Below, piece after piece: positions 32,586-41,134 of a stretch of DNA of 64,000 bases. The notes under the pieces were generated by a model that saw only the letters and a program-made list of their open reading frames with translations, did not search any database and was not told where the DNA came from. The stretch spans positions 930,001 to 994,000 of the forward strand of contig NZ_CP134867.1 of the NCBI RefSeq assembly GCF_031954525.1, given 5' to 3'. Position 1 is the first letter of the stretch. Each line of letters starts with the position of its first letter. A program made the translations under genes and the position numbers. The DNA is from Dyella sp. BiH032 (GTDB lineage: Bacteria > Pseudomonadota > Gammaproteobacteria > Xanthomonadales > Rhodanobacteraceae).

Positions 32586-33275
32586 ATGGGCCGCAGCATC
32601 GCCATCGTCGAAGACGAACCGTTGATCCGCGCCAACTACGTCGAGGCGCTCAACCGCTTCGGCTACGACACGCGCGGCTATGGCTCGCGCCAGGAGGCCT
32701 CGAGCGCATTCGCCATGCGCCTGCCCGAGCTGGTGATCATCGACATCGGCCTGGGCGACGAGCCGGAAGGCGGCTTCGACTTGTGCCGCGAGCTGCGCGC
32801 CAAGTCGGCGACGCTGCCGATCATCTTCCTTACCGCGCGCGATTCCGACTTCGACGTGATCTCCGGCCTGCGCCTGGGCGCGGACGATTACCTCAGCAAG
32901 GACACCAGCCTGCACCAGCTGGCGGCGCGCATCGCGGCGCTGTTCCGCCGCATCGAATCGATGAAGGCGCCGGCCTCCAGCGAGACGGTGATCGAGCACG
33001 GCCCGCTCAAGCTCGAATCCGAGCGCATGCGGATCACCTGGAACGATGAGGAAATCCCGCTCACCGTCACCGAATTCTGGATGGTCCACACCCTGGTGCG
33101 CTTCCCCGGCCACGTGAAGAACCGCGACCAGCTGATGCGCGAAGCCGAGCTGGTGGTGGATGACGCCACGATCACCTCGCACATCAAGCGCATCCGCAAG
33201 AAGTTCATCGCCGTGGCGCCGGACTTCGACGCGATCGAGACGGTGCACGGCGTGGGTTACCGCTGGCGTCCCTGA
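32586..33275 (+). CDS. OmpR-type response regulator, sortase-system (PdsR) subfamily
   Basis: 229 residues. The receiver domain (1-120) has the acidic pocket Glu9-Asp10, phospho-acceptor Asp53 and TAR plus K at DYLSKD. The C-terminal winged helix (about 135-229) ends VHGVGYRWRP. The sequence style, with the short linker and DATITSHIKRIRKKF, is that of the family named proteobacterial dedicated sortase system response regulator (TIGR03787). It is paired with the kinase gene 118 bp downstream. No sortase or LPXTG-like target lies in this window, so the regulon is probably different here. Confidence 0.85.
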   Translation: MGRSIAIVEDEPLIRANYVEALNRFGYDTRGYGSRQEASSAFAMRLPELVIIDIGLGDEPEGGFDLCRELRAKSATLPIIFLTARDSDFDVISGLRLGADDYLSKDTSLHQLAARIAALFRRIESMKAPASSETVIEHGPLKLESERMRITWNDEEIPLTVTEFWMVHTLVRFPGHVKNRDQLMREAELVVDDATITSHIKRIRKKFIAVAPDFDAIETVHGVGYRWRP

Positions 33276-33393
33276 GCGCCAGCGGAGCTGAAGAAGCGTC
33301 GCTCCGACACGGCGGCGCCGTGCCCGTTCAACGCGCGCGGCCTGGCGTTGGCGGCCGCTATGCTTGGCTCCTGCCTTCCCGCACCCACTCTGC

Positions 33394-35421
33394 ATGACTC
33401 TCCGCCGCAAGCTTCTGCTCGTCGCCCTCTGCACGCTGGCCCTGCCCGTGGCCGGCTGGCTGTACGTGCGGCAGATGGAGACACTGCTGCGCGAAGGACA
33501 GGCGCAGGCCCTCGCCGCATCGGCGCGTGCGGTGGCGCGCAGCCTGGTGGCGACGCATGCGCCGTTGCCGTCGCCCGGACCGGGCTGGTACGTGCAACAG
33601 GCGGCCAATCCGATCACGGTGGACGGCTACGGCGACGACTGGGCCCCGCTCACCCCGTGGAGCCAATCCCTGGGCAAGCGCGGCAAGCTGCTGCTGGCCG
33701 AGGACAAGGACTGGCTCTATCTCTACGTCGATGTACGCAGCACCCACCGCACGCGTGCCGACGCGGCGGATGCCAACGCGCTGGCGGCGGACCATCTGGT
33801 GCTCGGGCTGCGCAAGGACGGTCAGCTCCGCCGCTATCTGCTGGCCAGTGCGGCGCCGGGACCGGTCACGGCGCGTCCGCTGGATCCCCCTGCATCGGGC
33901 TTTCCGGAACTCGTCGTCGCGCAGTGGCAGGAAGACGGCAGCGGTTATCGCGTGGAACTGCGCCTGCCGCGCAGCCTCGGCCTCGACGGGCTGGGCATCG
34001 GCGTCTACGACGCCGCGGCGCCCGACGCAGACCCGCAGGCCGCCGAGATCCGCCCGCTGCTGGGCTATTCCGCCGGGCTCTCCAGGGAACTGGCACAGCT
34101 CGCGCCCGATGACGTACGCGCCCGCGTGCTCGCCCCGCAGGGCTGGCTGCTGGCGCGCAGCGGCCGCCTGGGCAATACCGCGGCGCCGGCCGGCGGACAG
34201 CCGGGCTGGTTCGCGTCCCTGGTCTATCGCTCGCTGCTGGCCAATCAATTGGAGGATGCCGAGCCGTGGACGGACGATGCCCCGCGGCTGGACGTGCGCG
34301 AGGTGAACGAAGCCGCGGGCGGCGAACCGGCAACGCTCTGGCGGCAGGGCGAGGCGCGCGGCAGCGTGGTGCTCGCTGCCGCCGTGCCGGTGCAGCAAGG
34401 CGGCAAGGTGCAGGGCGTGCTGTTGCTGGAGCAGTCCAGCCGGGCGGTACCGCTGCTGGCGAACCGCGCCCTGCTGGGCTTGCTGGCCACCAGCTTCGGC
34501 GTGCTGCTGGTGGCCGGCACGATCCTGCTGGCCTTCGCCACGCGCCTGAGCTTCCGCCTTTCGCGCCTGCGCGATGCGGCCGAACGCGCCCAGGCCAACG
34601 ACGGCCGTCTGGACGGCCAGATGCTGGCGCGCTTCCCGATGACCGATGCGCAGGACGAGATCGGTGACCTCGCGCGCAGCTTCGAGCGGCTATTCGAGGT
34701 GGTCGGCGGTTATACCGACTATCTGCGCACGCTGGCCTCCAAGCTTTCGCATGAACTCAATACGCCGCTGGCGATCGTCAAATCTTCGTTGGACAACCTC
34801 GAGCACTCGCTGGCCGATCGCGATGCGCTGCCGCCCGACGCCGCACCCTACCTGGCGCGCGCGCGCGATGGCGTGGCCCGACTGGGCACGCTGGTGCGCG
34901 CAATGAGCGAGGCCAGCCGCATGGAGCGGGCCATCGCCGCGGCGGAGCCGGAAGACGTGGATCTCGCAGAAGTCGTGCGCGGCTGCGCCGAGGCCTACCG
35001 TCCATTGGCCGGCACGCGCCATCTGGAGTGTGTGCTGCCGGAAGGGCCGCTACGCCTGCACTGTGCGCCGGAGCTGATCGCCCAGGCATTGGACAAGCTG
35101 TTCGACAACGCCTTGTCGTTCACTCCCGAGGACGGCTGGATGCGGCTGAGCCTGCGCGCTTCCGGCGACGGTGCAGAGATCGAACTGGCCAATCAGGGCG
35201 AGCCGCTGCCGGCCGCCATGCAGGGGCGCCTGTTCGATTCGCTGGTAAGCCTGCGCGACAAGGCCCGGCCTGGCGATGTGCCGCATCTGGGGCTGGGGCT
35301 CTACGTCGTGCGCCTGGTGGCCGAGCGTCATCATGGCCTGGCGTCGGCGCGGAATCTGGAAGACGGCAGCGGCGTGGCTTTCACGCTGCGCCTGCAGGGC
35401 ATGCCGCGCCAGCGGCTGTGA
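33394..35421 (+). CDS. Sensor histidine kinase, sortase-system (PdsS) subfamily
   Basis: 675 residues. TM1 lies at about 8-27. A large periplasmic domain (about 30-355) begins with a CBM9-like fold (NPITVDGYGDDWAPLTPWS...DKDWLYLYVDV). TM2 is at about 359-382, followed by HAMP, HisKA with phospho-acceptor His453 in KLSHELNTPLAI, and a HATPase with DKLFDNALSF and GLGLYVVRLV. This matches the dedicated sortase system kinase (TIGR03785). The ATG at 33394 gives a normal N-terminus. The CBM9-like sensor suggests a glycan ligand. It acts on the adjacent regulator. Confidence 0.87.
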   Translation: MTLRRKLLLVALCTLALPVAGWLYVRQMETLLREGQAQALAASARAVARSLVATHAPLPSPGPGWYVQQAANPITVDGYGDDWAPLTPWSQSLGKRGKLLLAEDKDWLYLYVDVRSTHRTRADAADANALAADHLVLGLRKDGQLRRYLLASAAPGPVTARPLDPPASGFPELVVAQWQEDGSGYRVELRLPRSLGLDGLGIGVYDAAAPDADPQAAEIRPLLGYSAGLSRELAQLAPDDVRARVLAPQGWLLARSGRLGNTAAPAGGQPGWFASLVYRSLLANQLEDAEPWTDDAPRLDVREVNEAAGGEPATLWRQGEARGSVVLAAAVPVQQGGKVQGVLLLEQSSRAVPLLANRALLGLLATSFGVLLVAGTILLAFATRLSFRLSRLRDAAERAQANDGRLDGQMLARFPMTDAQDEIGDLARSFERLFEVVGGYTDYLRTLASKLSHELNTPLAIVKSSLDNLEHSLADRDALPPDAAPYLARARDGVARLGTLVRAMSEASRMERAIAAAEPEDVDLAEVVRGCAEAYRPLAGTRHLECVLPEGPLRLHCAPELIAQALDKLFDNALSFTPEDGWMRLSLRASGDGAEIELANQGEPLPAAMQGRLFDSLVSLRDKARPGDVPHLGLGLYVVRLVAERHHGLASARNLEDGSGVAFTLRLQGMPRQRL

Positions 35422-35570
35422 CCTCCCGCGGCGAACGAACTCGTCGTCTAGTGGGGAAGAACGCGGCAGGCATGGGACTTCTCGGGGCCTGAAAGAGCGA
35501 AGATGCTTTCGCCTGTCCCTAGATCACACGCCCGTTCCGCCGTGCGTGTCGCGAGTGGGACCAGGGCGGA

Positions 35571-36707
35571 TCAGCGCTGCACCATCCACCCGCCCGCGCC
35601 ATGCAAGACTTCCACCTGCCGTATGGATGGCGTGCCGCACGTGTCTCCCTTGCAGGGCACCAGCGTGACGCTCAGGTGCTGGTCGTCGTTCAACTGGAAG
35701 TCCGCGAGTTTCGCGCTGGCCGCGCTCACCGCGCTCTCGAGCGCGGTGCCGACGAACACGCCGCCGCGGAATACGTAGAGCTGCAGACTCTCCGGCTGGC
35801 AGGCGCGGTCGAAGCTTGCGGCCGCTTCGGCGACGTAGGTGTCGCCCTTGCGCTGCGCGCGGCCGGTCAGCAGGCGCTGGCCACCGGTCAGCAGGAAACG
35901 GTCTTCGTCGCCGCGCGGGGAGGGCGCCGCGGCCACGCAATGGCCGGCGTCCGCGCTGTTGATGGGGGCGTCCTCGTCTTCGTCGGCGAACTCCAGCGGC
36001 TGCAGCGGACGCGGCACATAAGGCTGGGCGACGGCCGGCGCCGGCGGGCCCAGCGGACGCTGCAGCCACATCGCCAGGCCTACCGCGCCGACTAGCAGAG
36101 CCGCCACCGCCCAGGCGCGTCCGGGCGCGCCGGGCCGCCGCATCAGCGCCAGCAGCGTGATCAGGGCGATCAGCAGCGCGAGCGGTGCGAGGACGTGCCA
36201 GGCCAGACTCAGCACGGCGAGTACGGCCGCGCCGATCGCCCAGCCGGGCAGGGGCCGGCGCGTGGGGGGCGGCGTGGCCGGTTCCGGCGTGCGGTGCGGG
36301 CCTTCGACGGGAAGCGGCGGTGGCAGCCCGACGTTCGCTGCCGACGGTGTCCACGGGAACCATTGCTGTCCGCCATCGTGGCACCACTGGTCGCCTGCCT
36401 CGGCATAGCGCGCCAGCGCGGATTCGGGCAGCGGGCCGCGGATCTGCCCGTCCCGCAGCAGCCATACCAGCGGAGCATCGTCCGGCACGGCATGTGCCTC
36501 TACGCCCATGGCCTCCAGCTGCGCGGCCTGCGCTTCCGCGGCGCCGGCATCCAGACCGCGGCGGATAAGCAGCGGCGCGCGCTCGAACACGCGTTTGCGG
36601 AAATCCGCGCCTTCCATGCCGAAGGCTTCGGCCATGCGTGCGTGCGCGGCCTCCGGATCCTGCCCCTGCAGCAGGCGGCCGGTGAGCACGAGGCAGTACT
36701 GGTCCAT
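35571..36707 (-). CDS. Membrane protein with N-terminal GYF-like region
   Basis: 378 residues. An N-terminal alpha/beta part (QYCLVLTGRLLQGQDPEAAHARMAEAFG..) is followed by a GYF_2/DUF4339-like stretch (VWLLRDGQIRGPLPESALARY..GDQW...WFPWTP). A Pro-rich linker leads to three membrane helices (about 165-240), and a C-terminal soluble domain has three Cys (GHCVAAAP, RACQPES, PCKGDTCG). GGGGA precedes the ATG at 36707. It is divergent from trpE and convergent with the kinase gene. Function unknown; the GYF-like part may bind proline-rich peptides. Confidence 0.72.
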   Translation of the reverse strand: MDQYCLVLTGRLLQGQDPEAAHARMAEAFGMEGADFRKRVFERAPLLIRRGLDAGAAEAQAAQLEAMGVEAHAVPDDAPLVWLLRDGQIRGPLPESALARYAEAGDQWCHDGGQQWFPWTPSAANVGLPPPLPVEGPHRTPEPATPPPTRRPLPGWAIGAAVLAVLSLAWHVLAPLALLIALITLLALMRRPGAPGRAWAVAALLVGAVGLAMWLQRPLGPPAPAVAQPYVPRPLQPLEFADEDEDAPINSADAGHCVAAAPSPRGDEDRFLLTGGQRLLTGRAQRKGDTYVAEAAASFDRACQPESLQLYVFRGGVFVGTALESAVSAASAKLADFQLNDDQHLSVTLVPCKGDTCGTPSIRQVEVLHGAGGWMVQR

Positions 36708-36794
36708 ATCGGTTCCCCGGGCGCCGGATGCCGCGCCGATGCGCCCAAGGGTAGGCGCCGCGCGGGGATGCCACAAGCGCGGGCGGGCGGCCCC

Positions 36795-36824
36795 TTCGGT
36801 TCGCCGGGCCGCTGTGCCTACAAT
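36795..36824 (+). promoter_or_regulatory. Candidate sigma-70 promoter of trpE
   Basis: TACAAT at 36819-36824 is a near-consensus -10 box; TTCGGT at 36795-36800 is a weak -35 with 18-bp spacing. It lies about 45 bp before the trpE start. I saw no trp leader peptide with tandem Trp codons in this gap. Confidence 0.4.
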
Positions 36825-36869
36825 GGCCGCCTTGCACGCTTTCCGCATGGCTTCCCGGATCCCCACGAC

Positions 36870-38345
36870 GTGATCTCTCGAGAGCAATTCGACGCGCTGG
36901 CCGCCCAGGGGCACACGCGCATTCCGCTGGTGCGCGAGGTGTTCTCCGACCTCGACACGCCGCTGTCGGTGTACCTCAAACTCGCCGACGGCCCGTATAC
37001 CTTCCTGTTCGAGTCCGTCGAGGGCGGCGCCACGTGGGGACGCTATTCGATCATCGGCCTGCCTGCGCGCCGCGTGTACCGGCTGCGCGGCCACGAACTG
37101 GAAGTGGAAGACAGCGGCGAAGTCACCGCGCGCCGCCGGGTCGAGGATCCGCTCGGCGAAATCGAGAAGCTTCGCCAGCAGTACGACGTACCGCGCCTGC
37201 CGCAGCTGCCCGCCTTCAGCGGCGGCCTGGTGGGTTATTTCGGCTTCGAGACCATCGGCTACATCGAGCCGCGCCTGGCGCGCTGGGACCGCGCCGACGA
37301 GCTGGGCACGCCGGACGTGCTGCTGATGCTGGCCGAGGAAGTCGCGGTATTCGACAACCTCAAGGGCCGCCTGTACCTGATCGTGCACGCCGATCCGTCG
37401 CAGCCGCATGCCTATGCCGAAGCGCAGCGTCGCCTCGACGCACTGGTGTACCGCCTGCGCCAGGGCGGTGCCTCGTACCCGCAGCTCACGCAGTCGGTGG
37501 CGTTGGACGAGGGCGATTTCAAATCCTCCTTCACCAAGGAGGAGTTCGAGGCGATGGTGGAGCGCGCGAAGGAATACATCCGCGCGGGCGATATCTTCCA
37601 GGTGGTGCCGTCGCAACGACTGAGCGTGGGGTTCAATGCGCGCCCGGTGGACGTCTATCGCGCGCTGCGCGCGCTCAATCCTTCGCCGTACATGTATTTC
37701 GTCGATCTGGGCGACACGCAGATCGTCGGCTCCTCGCCCGAGATTCTCGCGCGCCTGAAGGACGGCAAGGTAGTGGTGCGCCCGCTCGCCGGCACGCGCA
37801 AGCGGGGCGCCACGGAGGACGAAGACCGCGCGCTGGAAACCGAGCTGCTCGCCGACCCCAAGGAACGCGCCGAGCACGTCATGCTGATCGACCTGGGCCG
37901 CAACGACATCGGCCGGATCAGCGAGACGGGCAGCGTCGAGGTGAGCGAGTCGTTCGTCGTGGAGCGCTACTCGCACGTCATGCACATCGTGTCGCAGGTC
38001 GAGGGCAAGGTGCGCGAGGGCGTCAATTACATGGACGTGCTCAAGGCCACGTTCCCGGCGGGCACGCTCAGCGGCGCGCCGAAGATCCGCGCGCTGGAGA
38101 TCATCCAGGAGCTTGAACCCTACAAGCGCAACATCTATGCCGGCGCGATCGGCTGGATCGGCTGGTGGGGCGACGCGGACACGGCCATCGCCATCCGCAC
38201 CGCGGTGATCCAGGACGGCCGCTTGCACGTGCAGGCCGGCGCCGGCATCGTGTACGACTCCGACCCCACCGCCGAGTGGGAAGAGACCATGAACAAGGGC
38301 CGCGCGCTGTTCCGCGCGGTGGCGCAAGCGGCCAAGGGCCTCTGA
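36870..38345 (+). CDS. trpE: Anthranilate synthase component I
   Basis: 491 residues, full length. The N-terminal domain includes the feedback region (LLES-type segment FLFESVEGGATWGRYSIIG). The chorismate-binding domain has IRAGDIFQVVPSQRL, PSPYMYF, RPLAGTRKRG, LIDLGRNDIGR, FPAGTLSGAPKIRA and GAIGWIGWWGD. It converts chorismate and ammonia to anthranilate; its glutaminase partner TrpG is encoded 23 kb away at 61814. The start is GTG at 36870; upstream codons are an antisense shadow. An exported chorismate-lyase-like gene follows after 29 bp. Confidence 0.96.
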   Translation: MISREQFDALAAQGHTRIPLVREVFSDLDTPLSVYLKLADGPYTFLFESVEGGATWGRYSIIGLPARRVYRLRGHELEVEDSGEVTARRRVEDPLGEIEKLRQQYDVPRLPQLPAFSGGLVGYFGFETIGYIEPRLARWDRADELGTPDVLLMLAEEVAVFDNLKGRLYLIVHADPSQPHAYAEAQRRLDALVYRLRQGGASYPQLTQSVALDEGDFKSSFTKEEFEAMVERAKEYIRAGDIFQVVPSQRLSVGFNARPVDVYRALRALNPSPYMYFVDLGDTQIVGSSPEILARLKDGKVVVRPLAGTRKRGATEDEDRALETELLADPKERAEHVMLIDLGRNDIGRISETGSVEVSESFVVERYSHVMHIVSQVEGKVREGVNYMDVLKATFPAGTLSGAPKIRALEIIQELEPYKRNIYAGAIGWIGWWGDADTAIAIRTAVIQDGRLHVQAGAGIVYDSDPTAEWEETMNKGRALFRAVAQAAKGL

Positions 38346-38374
38346 CGCCGGAAGGGAAGACAAGGGAACGTATC

Positions 38375-39070
38375 GTGAATCCATCGATTACGCGCTACGG
38401 CATCGTCGCGCTGCCGCTGCTGTATTCGCTGACCGCCTCCGCGCGCGAGCCGGTGGACACGCGCTGGCCGGACGACCCGTACAGCCGCATGAAGGCCATG
38501 GCGATGCTGCAATCGCTCAACGCCGACCTGCTGAGCCATCCCAGCGCCACGCTCACGCTGGAGCGCTGGTGCGGCACGCACCACCTGGCCCATGACGCCA
38601 AGGTGGTGGCACGCGTCGTCAAGGGCGCGGACAAGCCGCTGCCGGAAAGCGCGCGCGAGCAGCTGGGCATCGCGGCCGAAGAGCCGGTCCGCTATCGCCA
38701 GGTGCAACTGGTCTGCGGCGGTCTGGTGCTGTCCGAAGCGGACAACTGGTACGTGCCCTCGCGGCTGACGGAGGCGATGAACCGCGAGCTAGACGAAAGC
38801 GACACGCCGTTCGGCAAAGTGGTGCAGCCGCTGCACTTCCGCCGCCAGACCCTGGCCGCGGAGCTGCTGTGGTCGCCACTGCCGGCTGGCTGGGATGCGG
38901 GCGTGTCGCTGCCTGCGGCTACGCATCGCCCGCTGGATATTCCGCCGCACGTGCTGCAGCACCGCGCGGTCTTGGTCGATGGGGACAACCGGCCTTTCAG
39001 TCTCGTGGTGGAGAGCTATACGGCAAACGTCCTGGCCATGCCTTCCTCGTTGCTGGCGCCGACGCCCTAG
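38375..39070 (+). CDS. Exported chorismate-lyase-fold protein
   Basis: 231 residues. A signal-peptide-like N-terminus (VALPLLYSLTASA, cleavage near 23) precedes a domain with RYRQVQLVCGGLVLSEADNWYVP, LDESDTPFGKVVQPLHFRRQT and a final FSLVVESYTANVL. These correspond to the UbiC/UTRA-type chorismate lyase core (R-x-V/I-L-C-x-G...A.T..P; PLG; L.E.Y). A GTG start with AAGGGA is used. UbiC itself is cytoplasmic and makes 4-hydroxybenzoate from chorismate; an exported version next to trpE is unusual. It could bind a small aromatic ligand rather than act as the lyase. Confidence 0.7.
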   Translation: MNPSITRYGIVALPLLYSLTASAREPVDTRWPDDPYSRMKAMAMLQSLNADLLSHPSATLTLERWCGTHHLAHDAKVVARVVKGADKPLPESAREQLGIAAEEPVRYRQVQLVCGGLVLSEADNWYVPSRLTEAMNRELDESDTPFGKVVQPLHFRRQTLAAELLWSPLPAGWDAGVSLPAATHRPLDIPPHVLQHRAVLVDGDNRPFSLVVESYTANVLAMPSSLLAPTP

Positions 39071-39084
39071 GCTTCTTCAGGCGT

Positions 39085-39100
39085 CCGGGCCTTTGCCCGG
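39085..39100. terminator. Small hairpin between convergent genes
   Basis: CCGGGC-CTTT-GCCCGG, a 6-bp GC stem without a T-run, lies in the 41 bp between the trpE-linked gene and the convergent effector-island gene. It may act as a weak bidirectional terminator. Confidence 0.35.
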
Positions 39101-39111
39101 TGCCTGCCTGC

Positions 39112-39672
39112 TCAGCGGCGTGATTCCTGCGCCTGGTCCAGCCTCACCCAGCGCTTGCCGTCCACGCGCGCGCAGATGCCGTCCCCGCAGGGGGCGAGAT
39201 TGCCATTGGCAATGGCAGCGTTGATCTGCCCGGCCCACTTCGCGTTCACTACTTCGGTGCGCGCCTGCATGGTCGCGTAGACCGCCGCGCCCATCACCGC
39301 GAGCGAACCGATGGCACAGGCGACGAACGCCTTCCAGGCGGTCGCCGTATGCAGGTTCCCGGCCACGCTGATGCGCCGCTGCAGATCGGCGGCGGCATTG
39401 CGCACGTCGAGCATCGCGGACTCCAGTTCCTTCTCCGCCTGCGCCAGCGGCGCGCGCAACCCCTGGCTGAGCGTGGCGCCGGCCGCCTGCCGGAACTCTT
39501 CCACCGCGCGGCTGGACACCTGCTGGGTGACCTGGCTGACGTTCTGCGCGGCCATGCGGATCGTCTCCGCCGCCTGCGCGTTCTGCTGCACGACCTTGTC
39601 GCCACGCGTCTCGAAGCTGTCGACGAGCATCGACAGCTTCACCGCCATGGCCTTGATATCGTCCTGGGTCAT
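39112..39672 (-). CDS. Coiled-coil single-pass membrane protein linked to the lipase effector
   Basis: 186 residues. An N-terminal coiled coil (about 10-105, heptad-rich with Gln/Ala/Val) is followed by one membrane helix (about 114-136, AFVACAIGSLAVMGAAVYA), then a small exported-side domain with GNLAPCGDGICARVDG..WVRLD, whose two Cys probably bond. An ATG 12 bases upstream overlaps the ribosome site GGAGG, so the ATG at 39672 is the start. It begins 17 bases after the lipase gene's stop, so it is the last gene of that operon. Function unknown; it could anchor, chaperone or neutralise the effector. Confidence 0.7.
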   Translation of the reverse strand: MTQDDIKAMAVKLSMLVDSFETRGDKVVQQNAQAAETIRMAAQNVSQVTQQVSSRAVEEFRQAAGATLSQGLRAPLAQAEKELESAMLDVRNAAADLQRRISVAGNLHTATAWKAFVACAIGSLAVMGAAVYATMQARTEVVNAKWAGQINAAIANGNLAPCGDGICARVDGKRWVRLDQAQESRR

Positions 39673-39689
39673 GTTCGCCTCCATGATGC

Positions 39690-41120
39690 TCAGCGATGCA
39701 TCGCCGGCCCCTGGGCCTGCTGTGGTGCCTGCGCCTGCTGCTGTGCATGCAGACTCGCCTCCTGCGCCTGGCGTTCCTGGGCGGCCAGCTGCTGATTCGC
39801 CTGCTGGCCTTGGGCGAGGAGAGCCTGACCTTCCGGCGATTGGGCGTAAGCCTGGGCGACCTGCTTGGACGCGGCATCGTTCTTGTTCGCCGCCGCGGCG
39901 CAGAGCGTCTCGAACATGTCGTTGGTGGAACTGCCGACCGTAATCGGATGCGCAGGCGTGTCCAAGAGACCTTGGGTCTGAGCACCGCGGCGTACCGGCT
40001 GTCGCTCGAACTGGGCGCTCAATGCTTCGTCACGGGGCTCGGCGTTATAAGGATCGGACACCTTGTTCCGATCGTTACGTGGCACCAGCAGCTCGTTGTA
40101 GCCATCCGGCGTGGTCCGGTCCACCTTGCGATCGATGCGGTAAAGCAGCATGCCTTCCTCGGAGCGATGAACCACGTTGAGGCGCGGATCATCGGGCTCC
40201 ATGCCTTTCTGCAGGAATGGCTTGTCGCTCAGGGCGTTGAGGTAATCGATCATCAGGTTGCCACTGCGTATCCCCAGCCCATCGCGGTGATAGCTGCCAC
40301 CGATGTCCGAATGCGCACCAGCCACGGTAACCCCAAGGAATCGTCCATCCGGCGAGAGGCCGGGATCGATGATGTGGTCGGACTTGAACTTATTGCGGCG
40401 TTCGTCTTCGGCGATGATTTGGAAGCCGGAAATCACCGAGGGAGGCGGGCGGCGGTCGCGATCTTCGGGGCGGCCGGTGTTGACGGCGTCGAAGAGGGCT
40501 TCGACTTGCGGGGTCTGGCCTGGGGCGACGAGATAGCGAGAGTAGGAGAGTCTTTCACGGCCTTGCGCATCGATGGTCACCTGTTCGCTGGTCGGATCGA
40601 CGATCCCTCGTTCGTGCACCAGTCGAGCAAAACCCGCAGCCTGTTCTGCGCCGCGACTGAATCCCATGTTGGCAATACTTATGTCGACGTTGGGGTCAGC
40701 GTCCCGCCACTCCTTGGCCTGCTCGACGAGCCTGCTGTACATCTGCTCGAGGCGCCGGTCGTACGTTGCGCCTGTCATGCCGTCCCACAGGCGCGGAATG
40801 AGATAGTCCTGAGTGCCAGGGCCTGCGACGTAGCCTACTTGGATACGGTCGTCGCCGAGGCGTTCCACCAGATCGTTGATCTTTGCGACATTGGTGGCGT
40901 GCTCCGGGTCCTTGTTCTTGTCGTTTCCCGTGCCGTCAAAGGCTGCGATGAAGAGTTTCTGGTGTGGATTGTCGCTGTGTATCAGTACGGGAGCTTGGAA
41001 GTTTGCCAAGGCACTTCCAGCATCCGTATAGGTCTGCAGACGTTTCGAATCAGCCGGGTAGTAGTTGACTCCATCTTCGAGGATGCCATCCGATCCCTGC
41101 TTGTGCTTTTCGTCGCTCAT
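39690..41120 (-). CDS. DUF2235 lipase, type VI secretion Tle1-like effector
   Basis: 476 residues. An alpha/beta hydrolase with the DUF2235 motifs: FDGTGND (about 61-67), nucleophile elbow MGFSRGAEQ (Ser155) and GAHSDIGGSY (268-277). It ends in a Gln/Ala-rich low-complexity tail (about 425-475). In Pseudomonas Tle1, this fold is a phospholipase A2 delivered by the type VI system into rivals' periplasm. No VgrG, PAAR or other T6SS part lies in the window. GGAGGG precedes the ATG. The upstream gene encodes a lipoprotein, the expected immunity type. The island has lower GC than its surroundings, suggesting horizontal acquisition. Confidence 0.85.
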   Translation of the reverse strand: MSDEKHKQGSDGILEDGVNYYPADSKRLQTYTDAGSALANFQAPVLIHSDNPHQKLFIAAFDGTGNDKNKDPEHATNVAKINDLVERLGDDRIQVGYVAGPGTQDYLIPRLWDGMTGATYDRRLEQMYSRLVEQAKEWRDADPNVDISIANMGFSRGAEQAAGFARLVHERGIVDPTSEQVTIDAQGRERLSYSRYLVAPGQTPQVEALFDAVNTGRPEDRDRRPPPSVISGFQIIAEDERRNKFKSDHIIDPGLSPDGRFLGVTVAGAHSDIGGSYHRDGLGIRSGNLMIDYLNALSDKPFLQKGMEPDDPRLNVVHRSEEGMLLYRIDRKVDRTTPDGYNELLVPRNDRNKVSDPYNAEPRDEALSAQFERQPVRRGAQTQGLLDTPAHPITVGSSTNDMFETLCAAAANKNDAASKQVAQAYAQSPEGQALLAQGQQANQQLAAQERQAQEASLHAQQQAQAPQQAQGPAMHR

Positions 41121-41134
41121 CCCTGCTGCCCTCC

